64,000 bases of DNA from JTS-RE37 sp963756115 (GCA_963756115.1 CAVWMN010000003.1:62001-126000); one strand, 5' to 3'; shown: positions 46,783 through 57,107, counted from the stretch's first letter. The notes: a model not told the origin generated them from the sequence alone. Program-made: numbers and translations.

Positions 46783-48261
46783 ATGTTGGATTCCCTCGAT
46801 TGGTTTAAAAAATGGTCGGACTACAATCCGGATAAAATAGCGGTCAAGGATGCGGGCTCGGGTAAAACCTTAACCTACCGGGATATAGACCTGGCTGGCA
46901 ATGCGCTGGCGCTGTTCCTGAAAAAAGAGTATCAAATTACCATGGGTGACAGGGTGGCCATAATCGCTGAAAACCACCTGGCACAAATAATCCTTTTTGC
47001 GGTTGCCCAAAAAACCGGCATCATTTTGGTGCCCATTAATTTTAGGCTGGCATCCAGGGAAATAGAGGCGCTACTGGCTGACTCGCAATGCAAAATGGTC
47101 TATACGGATGGTAGTGTTTCCACAAAAAAATTCAAGGCCGGAATCAATTTACTAGACCTGGAGTCGGTGTACTATTTTGTCGGAAAAAGAGGCCCCGGGG
47201 TAACCGAACCGAAATTGACGGAAGATTCCCCGGTGTTTATCTTATATACCAGTGGTACCACAGGAGTACCGAAGGGTATTGTTTACTCCCATAAAATGCT
47301 TTTCTGGAACAGCATCAATACCACACAAAGCCTGCTTATTACCAATGATACCATCACGCTTAATTGTATGCCCCTTTTTCATACAGGCGGCTGGAACGTA
47401 CTTCTGACCCCGGTGCTGCACCGGGGCGGGACAATCATTATGTTTAAGAAGTTCGATGCCCTGGCTGTACTGAATTGTATCGTTGAAGAACGGCTGGATC
47501 TCTTTATGGCAGTACCTACCATGCTGAAAATGATGGTCGAACTTCCCGAATTCAAAAGGGTCGATATTAGTTGCTTACACTATATTATCGTGGGGGGTGA
47601 AACCATGCCCTTAAATCTTATTGACACGTTTCACAAAAAAAAGGTGCCTATCCGACAGGGGTATGGCCTGACCGAAGCCGGCCCCAACCTTACCTCACTG
47701 CATCAAAACGATGCGGAAAGAAAACAAGGCTCGATAGGCAAGCCCAATTTCTATGTACAAATACGGATTTTGAACGAAGATGGAAATGATGCCGAAGTCA
47801 ATGCTCCCGGAGAAATCTTAATTGGCGGCCCGATGGTCATGCCCGGGTATTGGCAAAATGAAGAAGGGACCCATCAGGCAAAACTGGGACAATGGCTTCG
47901 AACCGGGGATATTGGAAAAATCGATGACGAAGGTTTTATCTATATTTTGGATCGAAAAAAGAACATGTACATCAGCGGGGGCGAAAATGTTTATCCGGCG
48001 GAAATAGAACGGGCATTGCTTCAGCATCCTGCAATAAAGGAAGCCGTGGTAATTTCCTCTCCGCATGAAAAATGGGGGGAATGTGGTATTGCGATTTTAA
48101 TATCGAAACCTGAACTCTCCGAAGCGGACGTTCAAAGACATTGCCAGGCCCACCTGGCCAGATTTAAAATCCCCGTAGCATTTCATTTTGTAGAAACCAT
48201 TCCAAAGAACGATACCGGTAAAATTGACCGAAAAAGTATCAGGGAGAACTTTTTAAAATAA
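46783..48261 (+). CDS. AMP-forming acyl-CoA ligase (ANL superfamily)
   Basis: 492 residues from the ATG at 46783; a longer upstream frame overlaps the previous gene and shows no protein features, so it is rejected. Motifs: ILYTSGTTGVPKGI (P-loop), RQGYGLTEAGP, WLRTGDIGKIDDEGFIYILD and the C-terminal KNDTGKIDRK lysine. It should activate a carboxylic acid as acyl-AMP and transfer it to CoA. Together with the KASIII-like protein it points to handling of an acyl group taken up by the transporters upstream. Confidence 0.92.
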   Translation: MLDSLDWFKKWSDYNPDKIAVKDAGSGKTLTYRDIDLAGNALALFLKKEYQITMGDRVAIIAENHLAQIILFAVAQKTGIILVPINFRLASREIEALLADSQCKMVYTDGSVSTKKFKAGINLLDLESVYYFVGKRGPGVTEPKLTEDSPVFILYTSGTTGVPKGIVYSHKMLFWNSINTTQSLLITNDTITLNCMPLFHTGGWNVLLTPVLHRGGTIIMFKKFDALAVLNCIVEERLDLFMAVPTMLKMMVELPEFKRVDISCLHYIIVGGETMPLNLIDTFHKKKVPIRQGYGLTEAGPNLTSLHQNDAERKQGSIGKPNFYVQIRILNEDGNDAEVNAPGEILIGGPMVMPGYWQNEEGTHQAKLGQWLRTGDIGKIDDEGFIYILDRKKNMYISGGENVYPAEIERALLQHPAIKEAVVISSPHEKWGECGIAILISKPELSEADVQRHCQAHLARFKIPVAFHFVETIPKNDTGKIDRKSIRENFLK

Positions 48262-48738
48262 TTTACCTGAAAGATTCCTTTTTTGGGTCTGAATTTAGTT
48301 ATCGCCCCACTGAAAAGATCGAACGCATTGATCATGGATATTTACTTTTTCAAAGGAGAAAGTAGCGGAACATGCTATTGAGATTTTGAGAATTGGCAAC
48401 CGATTTTGGTCAAGATAATTGGCGAATTCACCGATATTTACTACTAAGTGTCGTGGCTGCACTGGGTTCCTAATAAGTTAGTAGCATATTTAATACCTAT
48501 AAAAGCTGGCCGTACATAGAGCCTTATGGCTGAATACGGGATAAACCCCCCATCTCTCAGCAATGGTTGGGTCCCAGATCCAAAGAACAGACAGATCTTT
48601 AAAAACTGCCATACCGATGCGTCCGGTGATAAAATTTTAAAATAATAAGATTGCCATGAGCACCCATAAGGTATTGTTAAGCCCATCAAATAATAGCAAT
48701 AAAATCCGTAAGTTAACCCGTAAACAAATACCGCGATT
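48262..48738. other. Intergenic region upstream of aconitase
   Basis: 477 bp with no supported gene. No terminator with a T-tract or -7 box was recognised. The minus-strand open frame at 48444-48860 overlaps the aconitase start and has no family features. Confidence 0.4.
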
Positions 48739-50709
48739 ATGTCCAATTTAAATGTGAGCCAAAAGTTGATCAGGGAACACCTTCTCCAGGGGGAAATGAC
48801 CCCAGGGATGGAAATAGGCATCAAAATAGACCAGGCACTGTTGCAGGATGCCACGGGCACATTGGTTCAACTGGAACTGGAAGCGATGGGCCTTGACCGG
48901 GCAAAGACCGAAGTGGCCGTCCAATATGTTGATCATAATTTGCTGCAGACCGATTACAAGAACGCCGACGACCATTTATTCCTGTTATCGGCCGCACAAC
49001 GATTTGGTCTCTGGTACAGCCGCCCGGGAAACGGGGTCAGCCATCCGGTTCATATGGAACGTTTCGGAAAGCCCGGAAAAACCCTGGTGGGATCGGACAG
49101 CCATAGTTGTGCTGCGGGTTCCCTGGGCATGCTCGCAATAGGTACGGGAGGCCTGGATGTAGCTGCTGCCATAGCAGGGGAACCTTATTTTGTAAAAATG
49201 CCAAAGATCATGGGCATCCGGCTAACCGGAAAACTGCCCGATTGGGTAAGCGCCAAGGATATTATCCTGGAAATGCTTCGCAGGCATGATGTAAAGGGCG
49301 GTATCGGGAAAATTCTGGAGTATTATGGGGATGGATTAAAACATTTAAGCGCAATGGACCGACATGTCATTGCCAATATGGGTGCTGAATTGGGCGCAAC
49401 TACCACGGTGTTTCCCAGTGATGATGAAACCAAACGCTTTCTCAGATCCCAGGGCAGGGAAGAAGACTGGATTGAATTGGTGGCCGATACGGATTGCGAA
49501 TACGATCTGCATGAAGAAATCGTGCTGGACGAGTTGGTGCCGCTGATCGCGAAACCGACCAGCCCGGGAAACGTGGTTCCTGTGAGCGAAGTGGCCGGAA
49601 AACCGATTGGGCAGGTGGTCATTGGATCATCCGCAAACCCTGGCCTGCGCGATTTTTGGATGGCGGGAGCCATTGTAAAGGATAAGACCATAAGCAATGA
49701 GGTATCCTTTGATATCAATCCTACCTCGCGCCAGATCATTCAAAATATGATAGAAAATCGGGCTTTTGCCAACCTGATCACCGCAGGGGCAAGATTTCAC
49801 CAATCGGGCTGTATGGGCTGCATCGGCATGGGGCAGGCCCCGGCATCGAACACCATAAGCTTACGAACCATGCCTAGGAACTTCCCCAGCAGGTCGGGGA
49901 CCGAAGATGACCAGGTGTATCTGTGCAGCCCTGAAACCGCAGCCGCTTCTGCCCTGACGGGGAAAATTACCGACCCCCGGGACCTGGAGAAATTGTATGG
50001 GATGCGGTATCCCCACTACAGAAGTCCGGATATGGAGATTATCAATACAGACCTGCTGGTGGCACCTTTGGACGATGGCCGGCAAATAGAGTTGAAAAAA
50101 GGACCCAATATTAAGGCCCTGCCCTACATAGAGCCTTTGATCGACAAATATGAAGTCCCCGTCCTTTTAAAAATGGGGGATAGCATCTCTACGGATGAAA
50201 TTTTGAAAGCCGGGGCCGAGGTTTTACCCTTCAGAAGCAACCTGCCGGAAATCAGCAAATATTCCTTTACGGTGATAGACGACTCCTTTTATGACCGGGC
50301 AATGGAATCCAAAACCGCTTATGGCGGGCATATTGTAGTAGCCGGGGAAAATTATGCCCAGGGATCCAGCAGGGAGCACGCCGCGCTTGCGCCAAAGTAT
50401 TTGGGGCAAGTTGCCGTGATAGCGCTGTCCTATGCGCGTATAGGATGGCAAAACCTTGCCAATTTCGGGATCGTGCCCCTTGAATTTATTAATAACGAAG
50501 ATTATGAGAAGATCGAACAGGGAGATATGGTAAGTTTTAATGGTTTAAGGGATGATATTATGAACAGGAAGCCCATTAAAATCGGAGTCCGCAATGAAGC
50601 GGGCAAAAAACTTGAAATTGAGGCGCGGCACAGTTTAAGCGACCGACAGGTAACGATTCTGTTGAAAGGCGGGATCATCAATGAATTCAGGGATAAACTC
50701 AATTCCTGA
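48739..50709 (+). CDS. Aconitate hydratase, Aquifex-type
   Basis: 656 residues. [4Fe-4S] ligands are the Cys in GSDSHSCAAGS and the two in SGCMGCIGMG. The swivel domain carries YAQGSSREHAALAP. The length and layout fit the shorter Aquifex-type putative aconitase rather than AcnA (~890) or AcnB (~860). It should interconvert citrate and isocitrate or act on a related hydroxy-tricarboxylate. The 477-bp gap suggests it is its own transcript. Confidence 0.9.
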   Translation: MSNLNVSQKLIREHLLQGEMTPGMEIGIKIDQALLQDATGTLVQLELEAMGLDRAKTEVAVQYVDHNLLQTDYKNADDHLFLLSAAQRFGLWYSRPGNGVSHPVHMERFGKPGKTLVGSDSHSCAAGSLGMLAIGTGGLDVAAAIAGEPYFVKMPKIMGIRLTGKLPDWVSAKDIILEMLRRHDVKGGIGKILEYYGDGLKHLSAMDRHVIANMGAELGATTTVFPSDDETKRFLRSQGREEDWIELVADTDCEYDLHEEIVLDELVPLIAKPTSPGNVVPVSEVAGKPIGQVVIGSSANPGLRDFWMAGAIVKDKTISNEVSFDINPTSRQIIQNMIENRAFANLITAGARFHQSGCMGCIGMGQAPASNTISLRTMPRNFPSRSGTEDDQVYLCSPETAAASALTGKITDPRDLEKLYGMRYPHYRSPDMEIINTDLLVAPLDDGRQIELKKGPNIKALPYIEPLIDKYEVPVLLKMGDSISTDEILKAGAEVLPFRSNLPEISKYSFTVIDDSFYDRAMESKTAYGGHIVVAGENYAQGSSREHAALAPKYLGQVAVIALSYARIGWQNLANFGIVPLEFINNEDYEKIEQGDMVSFNGLRDDIMNRKPIKIGVRNEAGKKLEIEARHSLSDRQVTILLKGGIINEFRDKLNS

Positions 50710-50876
50710 AACACTCGGGGGCTTTTCAAAACTCCTATTGAAACCTTGCCTACCTTAGGAAGGCCGGGCAGAAAACACCGGTACCTGTCCTGCACCGGAG
50801 ATAAACCCCGTTTGAAAAACAGGGGCAACAAACTGTTTATTACTCCCATTTACATCAGCTACAGTGCCGATTGCAA

Positions 50877-52586
50877 TTACACTTTTAATGCGTATAACAT
50901 ATTAAATTCCCGTTTCATTTCGGCGTTTCCGATCATCACGATTTCTGCTCCTGGAGAAAGCATGGTTTTGGCCGATAGTTGGGTGATGACCTTTTGATTT
51001 ATATTAAGGGCAATTACCGAAAGTCCGGTTTTGGCTCCGATTCCGGATTCGGCCAGTGTTTTGCCCTCCAGCGATTTTGGGACCGGAGAAATAAATAAGG
51101 CGACTCCTTCCCCAAGCACGGTCAGATTTTGACCTTTGGCAATAGAGAAAACTGCAGCGGAACCCAACGTGGCATAGCCCAATACAAAATCTGCCCCCGC
51201 CCGGTGAATGATATCAATATGCCGGGCTTCCGAGATTCGGCTTACTATCTTTAGGTTCTTATTTAACTGACGACAATAGGAGGCGAGATAAATATTCATC
51301 GTATCATCATTCGTAGAAAGTAAAATGGACGGAGCTTCAAGGATGCCTGCTTCTTTTAGCAAGTCATAATCGGAGGCCATCCCTGTAAATACCTTGTTGC
51401 AAACAGGACGAACCTTCCTGCATACCTGGGGATCCTTATCAATCAGGTTTACCAGGATGCCATTCTTACTTAAAGTCTCTGCTGCTGCTTTACCTACTTT
51501 TCCACCGCCAATAAGCAAAACAGGATTCGGATTCACATCGTAGTCATGGAAGAGCGCGTCGATACTCTTGAGTTGATCATTATTTCCAATAATGACCAAA
51601 ACACTGTCTTCTGAAAGTTTTTCATCACCTATCGCCGGTTTCAACCTGCCTCTTTTCCATACCGCTGCAATACTGACACCAAATTTTTGTCTAAGTTTCG
51701 TCTCACGGATAGTTTTGTGTTCCAATGGGGTATTCTGGACGGCTAGTTCTGCTATTAAAAGATCCTCGTATTGTCCAACGGGATGCGATTTCGCGTGTTT
51801 CGCATTCACCCTGGTGGCCAACTGCGACCCCAGCCATCTTTTTACCGGCAGCACATGGTTAGCACCACTCAACTCCAATACATGAACGGATTCATCCTCT
51901 GTTGCAATAGCAACAATGGGAACATCGGGGGCTATGTGTCGGATCGTAAGTATAATTTTGGTGTTTTCAGTATCTTCCCTGTTTACCAAAACCAGTTTTA
52001 CAGCTGCAATATTAGCCCGCTCAAATGTCTCCTCATCATCCAATTCTCCCAGTAATACCGGAATATCGTCATCATGCATTTGCAAGGCGGATTCCGGATC
52101 GCTTTCAATAATATAGTAGGGTATTTTTTCCCGACTCAATTTCTGAATAAGATCCCTTGCAATTGCATCAAGGGAGCAGATAATAATATGGTCTTTGGTT
52201 CCTGCGGGTACCTGTCGGGGTACCCTGTTCTTCCTGCTCGAATCTAAATAAGGCACGTAGAAGAACCGGATAAAGGCAAATGGCAATACCACCAACAACA
52301 AAATTATGCCGGAAAGCAGTACGATGATACTAAAAAGTCGACCGATATCCGATTCGAAAGTAATATCACCGAAGCCCAACGTACTCATCACCGTAAGTGT
52401 CCAGTAAAATCCGGTAACCCAGGAATAATACCGACCTTCCGCAGTTATCATTATAATGTGGAAAAGGATGGAATGTATCAGGATTACTATTCCTAAAATC
52501 GCCAGGTATTTCAAAAGCTTTCCTACGCCTCTTTTAAATGCCTTGTCCCTTAAATAATATGCTAACTGGCTACTTACAAATTTCAT
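50877..52586 (-). CDS. Potassium channel with two RCK (TrkA-N/TrkA-C) units
   Basis: 569 residues. Two membrane helices flank a pore loop with the filter TLGFGD (69-74), a variant of TVGYGD still found in K+ channels. Two Rossmann RCK domains follow, near residues 128-250 (DHIIICSLDAIARDLI) and 350-470 (PVLLIGGGKVGKAAAETL), each with a TrkA-C-like segment. It should form a ligand-gated K+ channel; the ligand may be a nucleotide or Ca2+. It is divergent from mgtE. Confidence 0.9.
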   Translation of the reverse strand: MKFVSSQLAYYLRDKAFKRGVGKLLKYLAILGIVILIHSILFHIIMITAEGRYYSWVTGFYWTLTVMSTLGFGDITFESDIGRLFSIIVLLSGIILLLVVLPFAFIRFFYVPYLDSSRKNRVPRQVPAGTKDHIIICSLDAIARDLIQKLSREKIPYYIIESDPESALQMHDDDIPVLLGELDDEETFERANIAAVKLVLVNREDTENTKIILTIRHIAPDVPIVAIATEDESVHVLELSGANHVLPVKRWLGSQLATRVNAKHAKSHPVGQYEDLLIAELAVQNTPLEHKTIRETKLRQKFGVSIAAVWKRGRLKPAIGDEKLSEDSVLVIIGNNDQLKSIDALFHDYDVNPNPVLLIGGGKVGKAAAETLSKNGILVNLIDKDPQVCRKVRPVCNKVFTGMASDYDLLKEAGILEAPSILLSTNDDTMNIYLASYCRQLNKNLKIVSRISEARHIDIIHRAGADFVLGYATLGSAAVFSIAKGQNLTVLGEGVALFISPVPKSLEGKTLAESGIGAKTGLSVIALNINQKVITQLSAKTMLSPGAEIVMIGNAEMKREFNMLYALKV

Positions 52587-52797
52587 AATTTGTATATCGA
52601 ATACTAAAGGTAATTTAATTCATTTTTAACAGACTGACATGCTCCCAGGTTAGAAGAAGAGAAACCTAACCCTGTAAGGTATAATTTGGCGGCATGCCAA
52701 AGAAGTGTGATTCTTTCAATAAATCGCACCGAAGTAATGGGATAACCCTGTTCACCTTCATGCATCTATCACTACTTTTATACAAATCCTTTTTAAC

Positions 52798-54171
52798 ATG
52801 TCAGAAGAAACCGCTACATACGAGGTCAAAAAAAAAGTCCTTCAACTGGTAGGGCAAAAAGATGCTGAAACACTGGCCCAAATCATGGAGGACCTCCCGT
52901 CCAGGGAAATCGTGCATCTGATCGGCCATTTGAACCGAAATGAACAAATGCAACTTTTTAAACTGTTGTCCCCGGAAGATGCGGCTGACGTAATTGAAGA
53001 CATTCCGGAGGCCCAGGCTATCGGGATTATCGAAGATATGGAAGCCGGAGATGCAGCTGCCATCCTTAACGAAATGGAAAGTGATGACCAGACAGATCTT
53101 ATCATGGAACTGGATCATGAAGACGCCCAGGCCATTTTGGACAGAATGGAACCGGAAGATGCGGCCTCTGTACGGAAGTTACTGAACTATGAATACGATA
53201 CTGCGGGAGGAATGATGCAAACGGAATTCATTTCGTTTTTCGAAGGCCAGAGCATACGGGAAGTTACGGAAGACTTGCGTCTTAATGCCGATAAATACCA
53301 AAAGTACCAACTGAAATATATTTTTGTCACGGATTCAGATAACAGGTTAAAAGGCGTTTTGCAAATGCAGGACCTGTTGCTCGGGAAGGTCGGGGAACCC
53401 TTGTCCAAAATCATAATAAAAGAGGTATTAACAATTAAACATTTGGCGCCGCTCGATAATTTAATCGAGTTCTTTCAAAAGTATGAATTGTTCGGGGTTC
53501 CGGTTGTTGACGATGACCACAGGCTGGTTGGGGTTATTTTCCGAAGGGATATTTTAGAAGCGCAGACCGAACGGGTAATGCAGGAACACCTGGAAAGCCA
53601 GGGTATTGTGGGAGGGGAGGAGCTTCGGACTATGCCGGTACTCTTAAGGGCGAGACGCAGGTTGTCCTGGTTGTCCGTAAACATAGTATTGAATATTGTG
53701 GCGGCCAGTGTGATTGCCTATCACCAGGATGTATTAAGCTCTGTAATTGCGATGGCGGTTTTTCTGCCGATTATCTCAGACATGAGTGGTTGTTCCGGTA
53801 ATCAGGCTGTCGCCGTAAGTATGCGCGAATTATCCATTGGAGCCGTTACCCCACGGGAGGTGTTCCGAGTCCTCCGGCAGGAAATAACCGTAGGTCTGAT
53901 CAACGGGGTTGCCTTAGGATTTCTGATAGGCCTGGCCGCCTTTATCTGGAAAGGAAATATTTACCTGGGGCTTGTAGTGGGATCTGCCCTGACCTTAAAT
54001 ACATTGTTAGCCGTTTCAATTGGTGGGACAGTGCCGCTAGTGCTAAAAGGTTTTGGTATTGATCCGGCACTTGCTTCCGGTCCAATCCTAACGACGATCA
54101 CAGATATGATCGGCTTTTTCCTGGCATTGACTTTTGCAGCGATGGCTTTGGGCCATTTACAGGGTCTGTAA
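52798..54171 (+). CDS. mgtE: Magnesium transporter MgtE
   Basis: 457 residues: acidic superhelical N-domain (LLSPEDAADVIEDI, MEAGDAAAILNEME; ~1-130), two CBS domains (~135-260) and five C-terminal membrane helices with the pore segment ISDMSGCSGNQAVAVSMREL. It is a Mg2+-gated Mg2+ channel; the N and CBS domains sense cytosolic Mg2+. It lies 211 bp from the divergent K+ channel gene. Confidence 0.95.
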   Translation: MSEETATYEVKKKVLQLVGQKDAETLAQIMEDLPSREIVHLIGHLNRNEQMQLFKLLSPEDAADVIEDIPEAQAIGIIEDMEAGDAAAILNEMESDDQTDLIMELDHEDAQAILDRMEPEDAASVRKLLNYEYDTAGGMMQTEFISFFEGQSIREVTEDLRLNADKYQKYQLKYIFVTDSDNRLKGVLQMQDLLLGKVGEPLSKIIIKEVLTIKHLAPLDNLIEFFQKYELFGVPVVDDDHRLVGVIFRRDILEAQTERVMQEHLESQGIVGGEELRTMPVLLRARRRLSWLSVNIVLNIVAASVIAYHQDVLSSVIAMAVFLPIISDMSGCSGNQAVAVSMRELSIGAVTPREVFRVLRQEITVGLINGVALGFLIGLAAFIWKGNIYLGLVVGSALTLNTLLAVSIGGTVPLVLKGFGIDPALASGPILTTITDMIGFFLALTFAAMALGHLQGL

Positions 54172-54212
54172 CACTTGTGCATCCAGGCGATCTTAGATTT
54201 TAAGTATTATCT

Positions 54213-54237
54213 GAGGGGTTTAATCAATTTGCCCCTC
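54213..54237. terminator. Hairpin between convergent mgtE and DUF502 genes
   Basis: GAGGGG and CCCCTC pair around a 13-base AT-rich loop. There is no long T-tract, but the position between two convergent stops suits a bidirectional terminator. Confidence 0.4.
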
Positions 54238-54273
54238 CCCTATAGTTCCTGACAGACCCTAAAAAACGGTAGG

Positions 54274-54873
54274 TTAGCCAATGCTTTCATTTTGAGGATT
54301 CGTTTTTTCCAAACCCGTTAGTCCGGCCGAAACTATGAATTTCATCACCTCGCTGGAACTCACGTCCAGGTGTTTAATATTGGCAACCGGTACAATGAAC
54401 AGTTCGCCGGAAAAGTTGTAGGAATGCGGAAAATATACAGCCACCTTATCTTTTTCTTCCAGGATTTCCAGGTTTTCTTCGGTAATGAACCCTAATTTTT
54501 CCAAATCGGAGTTCAGGTTTACCCTGACCAAAACAGGCTGGCTGAATTTTTTTTCCTTTCCCACAAAAGCTGAAAATAAATCATTGAATGCAGAGAATAT
54601 AAATCCCAGCAGGGGAATACTGTATATTGCTTTTTTAAAAACAAGCTTTAAAGGTTGTGCTATGATTGTTTTTCCTAAAAAGCCTACCAGGATGAGGAAT
54701 AAAACCAGCGTCAATAACCCTAACCCGGGTATCTTGAAATCGATAAACTGATCCAGTATATTTTGTAAGGACCGGTCTATGACATTAAATACTGTATAGA
54801 TAATATAAAGGGTGATGCTTATCGGGGCGATATACAAAATTCCCTGCAAAAGATAGTTTAAGACTTTTTTCAT
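54274..54873 (-). CDS. DUF502 family membrane protein
   Basis: 199 residues from the ATG at 54873; the 14-codon extension from an upstream TTG is rejected because MKKVLNYLLQGILYIAPIS is the normal family start. Two membrane helices lie near residues 5-30 and 50-80; the PLLGFIFSAFNDLFSAF and PHSYNFSGELFIVP segments fit DUF502. Function unknown; a plant homologue (LCV-like) affects leaf cuticle. Confidence 0.82.
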   Translation of the reverse strand: MKKVLNYLLQGILYIAPISITLYIIYTVFNVIDRSLQNILDQFIDFKIPGLGLLTLVLFLILVGFLGKTIIAQPLKLVFKKAIYSIPLLGFIFSAFNDLFSAFVGKEKKFSQPVLVRVNLNSDLEKLGFITEENLEILEEKDKVAVYFPHSYNFSGELFIVPVANIKHLDVSSSEVMKFIVSAGLTGLEKTNPQNESIG

Positions 54874-55188
54874 TGTAGTAAGGTTTTTTCTATGATATGT
54901 AGTTCCATGAAACAAGCCAAATCTCGTGTAATGGCTGTTTGAATTTCATTTTTTGATCTATTTTTCCAATTCCCCTGTCAGACGATCATCCCCTATAACC
55001 AAGGTTTTTATGAGTCTGGAAAGGTAGGCGGTTGCGTTTAAAAAATAACATTTAAACAGGGTAGATGAATAATCCTGAACTGCTGTGCAGAAATTATCAA
55101 TTTGCCTTAATGCATTTTAGTATTTGCTCCGTATGTACCCTGGTATATTAACCATTTTTATACTTGCGGTTGCGATCACATACGATTT

Positions 55189-55569
55189 TTAGTTGCCTTT
55201 CCATTTTTTTATATTCAAATAACTACTGATAAACAGTGCCGCAAAAAATAAAGCAACTGTACATCCATCCACAAGCTCCTCCGGCAAATCAATACGTGTC
55301 AGTTTACTTATAAGCAAATGTACATAGGATGCACTGGTATTCCCATACCCCAGTAGTTCCCGTATCTGCCAATGCCAATCCACACAAACGCAGTATCCCC
55401 AACCATACCATAACCCAAGAACAAACCATGAAAATGCCGTCAGCGATAAGGTGATCAGATTGGCAAGTCGCCAGCGTGGCACCAGCCATCCAAACAGGTT
55501 AAATAGTATAAGAAGGGTATGGACCACAAAAAAAAGGACATTGAGTAGTTCTAAAACTGGTTTTGACAT
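55189..55569 (-). CDS. DUF2784-like small membrane protein
   Basis: 126 residues with about four membrane helices. FFVVHTLLILFNLFGWLVP and the WYGWGYCVCVDWHW loop are like DUF2784 proteins, which share a CxxxDWHW-type motif in Bacteroidota. Function unknown. Confidence 0.75.
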   Translation of the reverse strand: MSKPVLELLNVLFFVVHTLLILFNLFGWLVPRWRLANLITLSLTAFSWFVLGLWYGWGYCVCVDWHWQIRELLGYGNTSASYVHLLISKLTRIDLPEELVDGCTVALFFAALFISSYLNIKKWKGN

Positions 55570-56468
55570 AATGGTGTATACCTTTTTTTATCCAAGCAAT
55601 GTTGATCTTTCCTAATCCTGGTGTTAACGGGCTATTTATCTTTACAACTCTTTGATTCGTAAGCTCCGTTTAAACCTTGTTTATGTTTTACAGGCGCCGC
55701 AATAGGGATGCATATATGAACCGAAAACATATACAAATTAAGATACTATTTTTCCTGCAGGCAGGTACCTGAATTTTATGTGTCCGATAGATCTGGAAAC
55801 AAAAATGCCAACTCCTGTAAGTCGGCTTTCCTGAGCCTGCACGGAGGGCTGAGAAAGTGCATAAGCAGAAAGAATTCCCGAGTTTTTTAATAATGGGATT
55901 GAATACTATTTAAATTCATTCCATCCCAAAAAAAATTATTGTTCCCGATCACTGATGCAAAATCTCTTTGCGGCTGATACCTGTTAGTAAAGAATCTTAA
56001 AAACTCCGGAAGAACAGTGGGTCGAACCTCGAAATCAGAAAAAATTCCTGTCCTGGGTATCCTCGCTGGACTACTTGCGCCATTGAATGTCCCCAATTCA
56101 GGTACTCCGGTATATTTCTTAAGGAATTACGTACCAAAAGGTTGTTATTCCTTTGGACTCAATGCCAAGTCGTAATTTATACGGGTGTTAAAATTAAAGT
56201 TGACGTGAAGAATTATCTTATCTTTAATTTGTCTTAGGTATTCATTTTTTTACTTCCCCCTACCTATCCCTTATAAAGCCCTGTACCCACTGGATACAAC
56301 TCGTATCCTGGTAAAAAAGAATATTTTCAAGATTTTGTTTGCAAGATAAATTGGTCCCTTTCTTACATGGGATGTGTGCGGATGATCCTCTTGTTCCCAA
56401 GGATTAGATACCTGAGGCTAATATGCTTCTTGATCTTCTGGTTTAAATCAATCTTAATCTTACTTTTT
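55570..56468. other. Long intergenic region
   Basis: 899 bp. It contains repeat copy B (55660-55809, listed separately). A 69-codon minus-strand frame at 55887-56096 reads FEVRPTVLPEFLRFFTNRYQ and similar, which looks protein-like but matches nothing recognised; it may be a remnant. The right end is the leader of the lipoprotein gene. Confidence 0.4.
55660..55809 (+). repeat. Diverged dispersed repeat, copy B
   Basis: Ordered blocks shared with 31888-32024: CCGTTTAAACCTT (55666), GCCGCAATA (55696), ATACAAA, TATTTTTC, CAGGTA, GTGTCCGATA (55780) and CTGGAA. Same strand and nearly the same spacing as copy A. Confidence 0.6.
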
Positions 56469-57107
56469 ATGAAAACATGCAGTAAAATCTTATGTGCACT
56501 TTTTATGTTGGTCGTTATATCCTGTACCAAGGAATCTCCCGTTGATCCAAATCCTGTTAACACGGAAGCTGAATTGCTTAAAGGTGTTGCAGCGAAGACC
56601 AATAGTAAAGAAACTGTTGATGTCGTTGTATTTGCAAGTAACGAAGTGATAGGAACATCCACCTTGCACCGGGGCAAGGATGGACTTACCGTCAACTTTA
56701 AAGCCACTGGTCTGGCCCAGGGGACCTATACCTTATGGTGGGTCATTTTTAATGATCCGGGGGCCTGTGCAGGAGATTGCGACGACCCGGACCTGTTGGA
56801 TGCCCAAGCGGAGGTAATGGCGGCAACTGGGGGTGTGGTAGGCCCTAACGGGGTAGGTAACTTTTCTGGTCATCTTAAGGAGAATGACGCGTCGGGATCG
56901 ATCAATGCACTTTTTGATCTGCCCTCATTTGGGGGATTGCATGATGCCCAATCGGCTGAAGTGTTAATGGTATTAAGAACCCATGGGCCCAAGATACCGG
57001 GGATGGTATATGAACAAACCCATACTTACAATGGCGGTTGTATCGTCCCACCAGGGACCGAAGGATATCCTTGTTCCGATGATTGGGGCGCAAGGCACAG
57101 ACCCTAA
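56469..57107 (+). CDS. Lipoprotein of unknown function next to haloperoxidase
   Basis: 212 residues from the ATG at 56469, chosen because it gives a lipoprotein signal (LVVISC); a frame from 56367 only adds a second hydrophobic stretch. The mature part is a beta-rich domain with GLAQGTYTLWWVIFNDPG, an acidic Cys-bearing loop (CAGDCDDPD), and VLMVLRTHGPKIPG then CIVPPG near the end. This resembles small extracellular beta-sandwich domains, but no named family is certain. It lies 227 bp before the haloperoxidase on the same strand. Confidence 0.75.
   Translation: MKTCSKILCALFMLVVISCTKESPVDPNPVNTEAELLKGVAAKTNSKETVDVVVFASNEVIGTSTLHRGKDGLTVNFKATGLAQGTYTLWWVIFNDPGACAGDCDDPDLLDAQAEVMAATGGVVGPNGVGNFSGHLKENDASGSINALFDLPSFGGLHDAQSAEVLMVLRTHGPKIPGMVYEQTHTYNGGCIVPPGTEGYPCSDDWGARHRP

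Noticed and set aside
48444..48860. Minus-strand frame of 138 codons
   Set aside because: It overlaps the aconitase start and shows no family features.
55887..56096. Minus-strand frame of 69 codons with protein-like composition
   Set aside because: No match to a known family and no start context; kept only as a possible remnant in the gap note.
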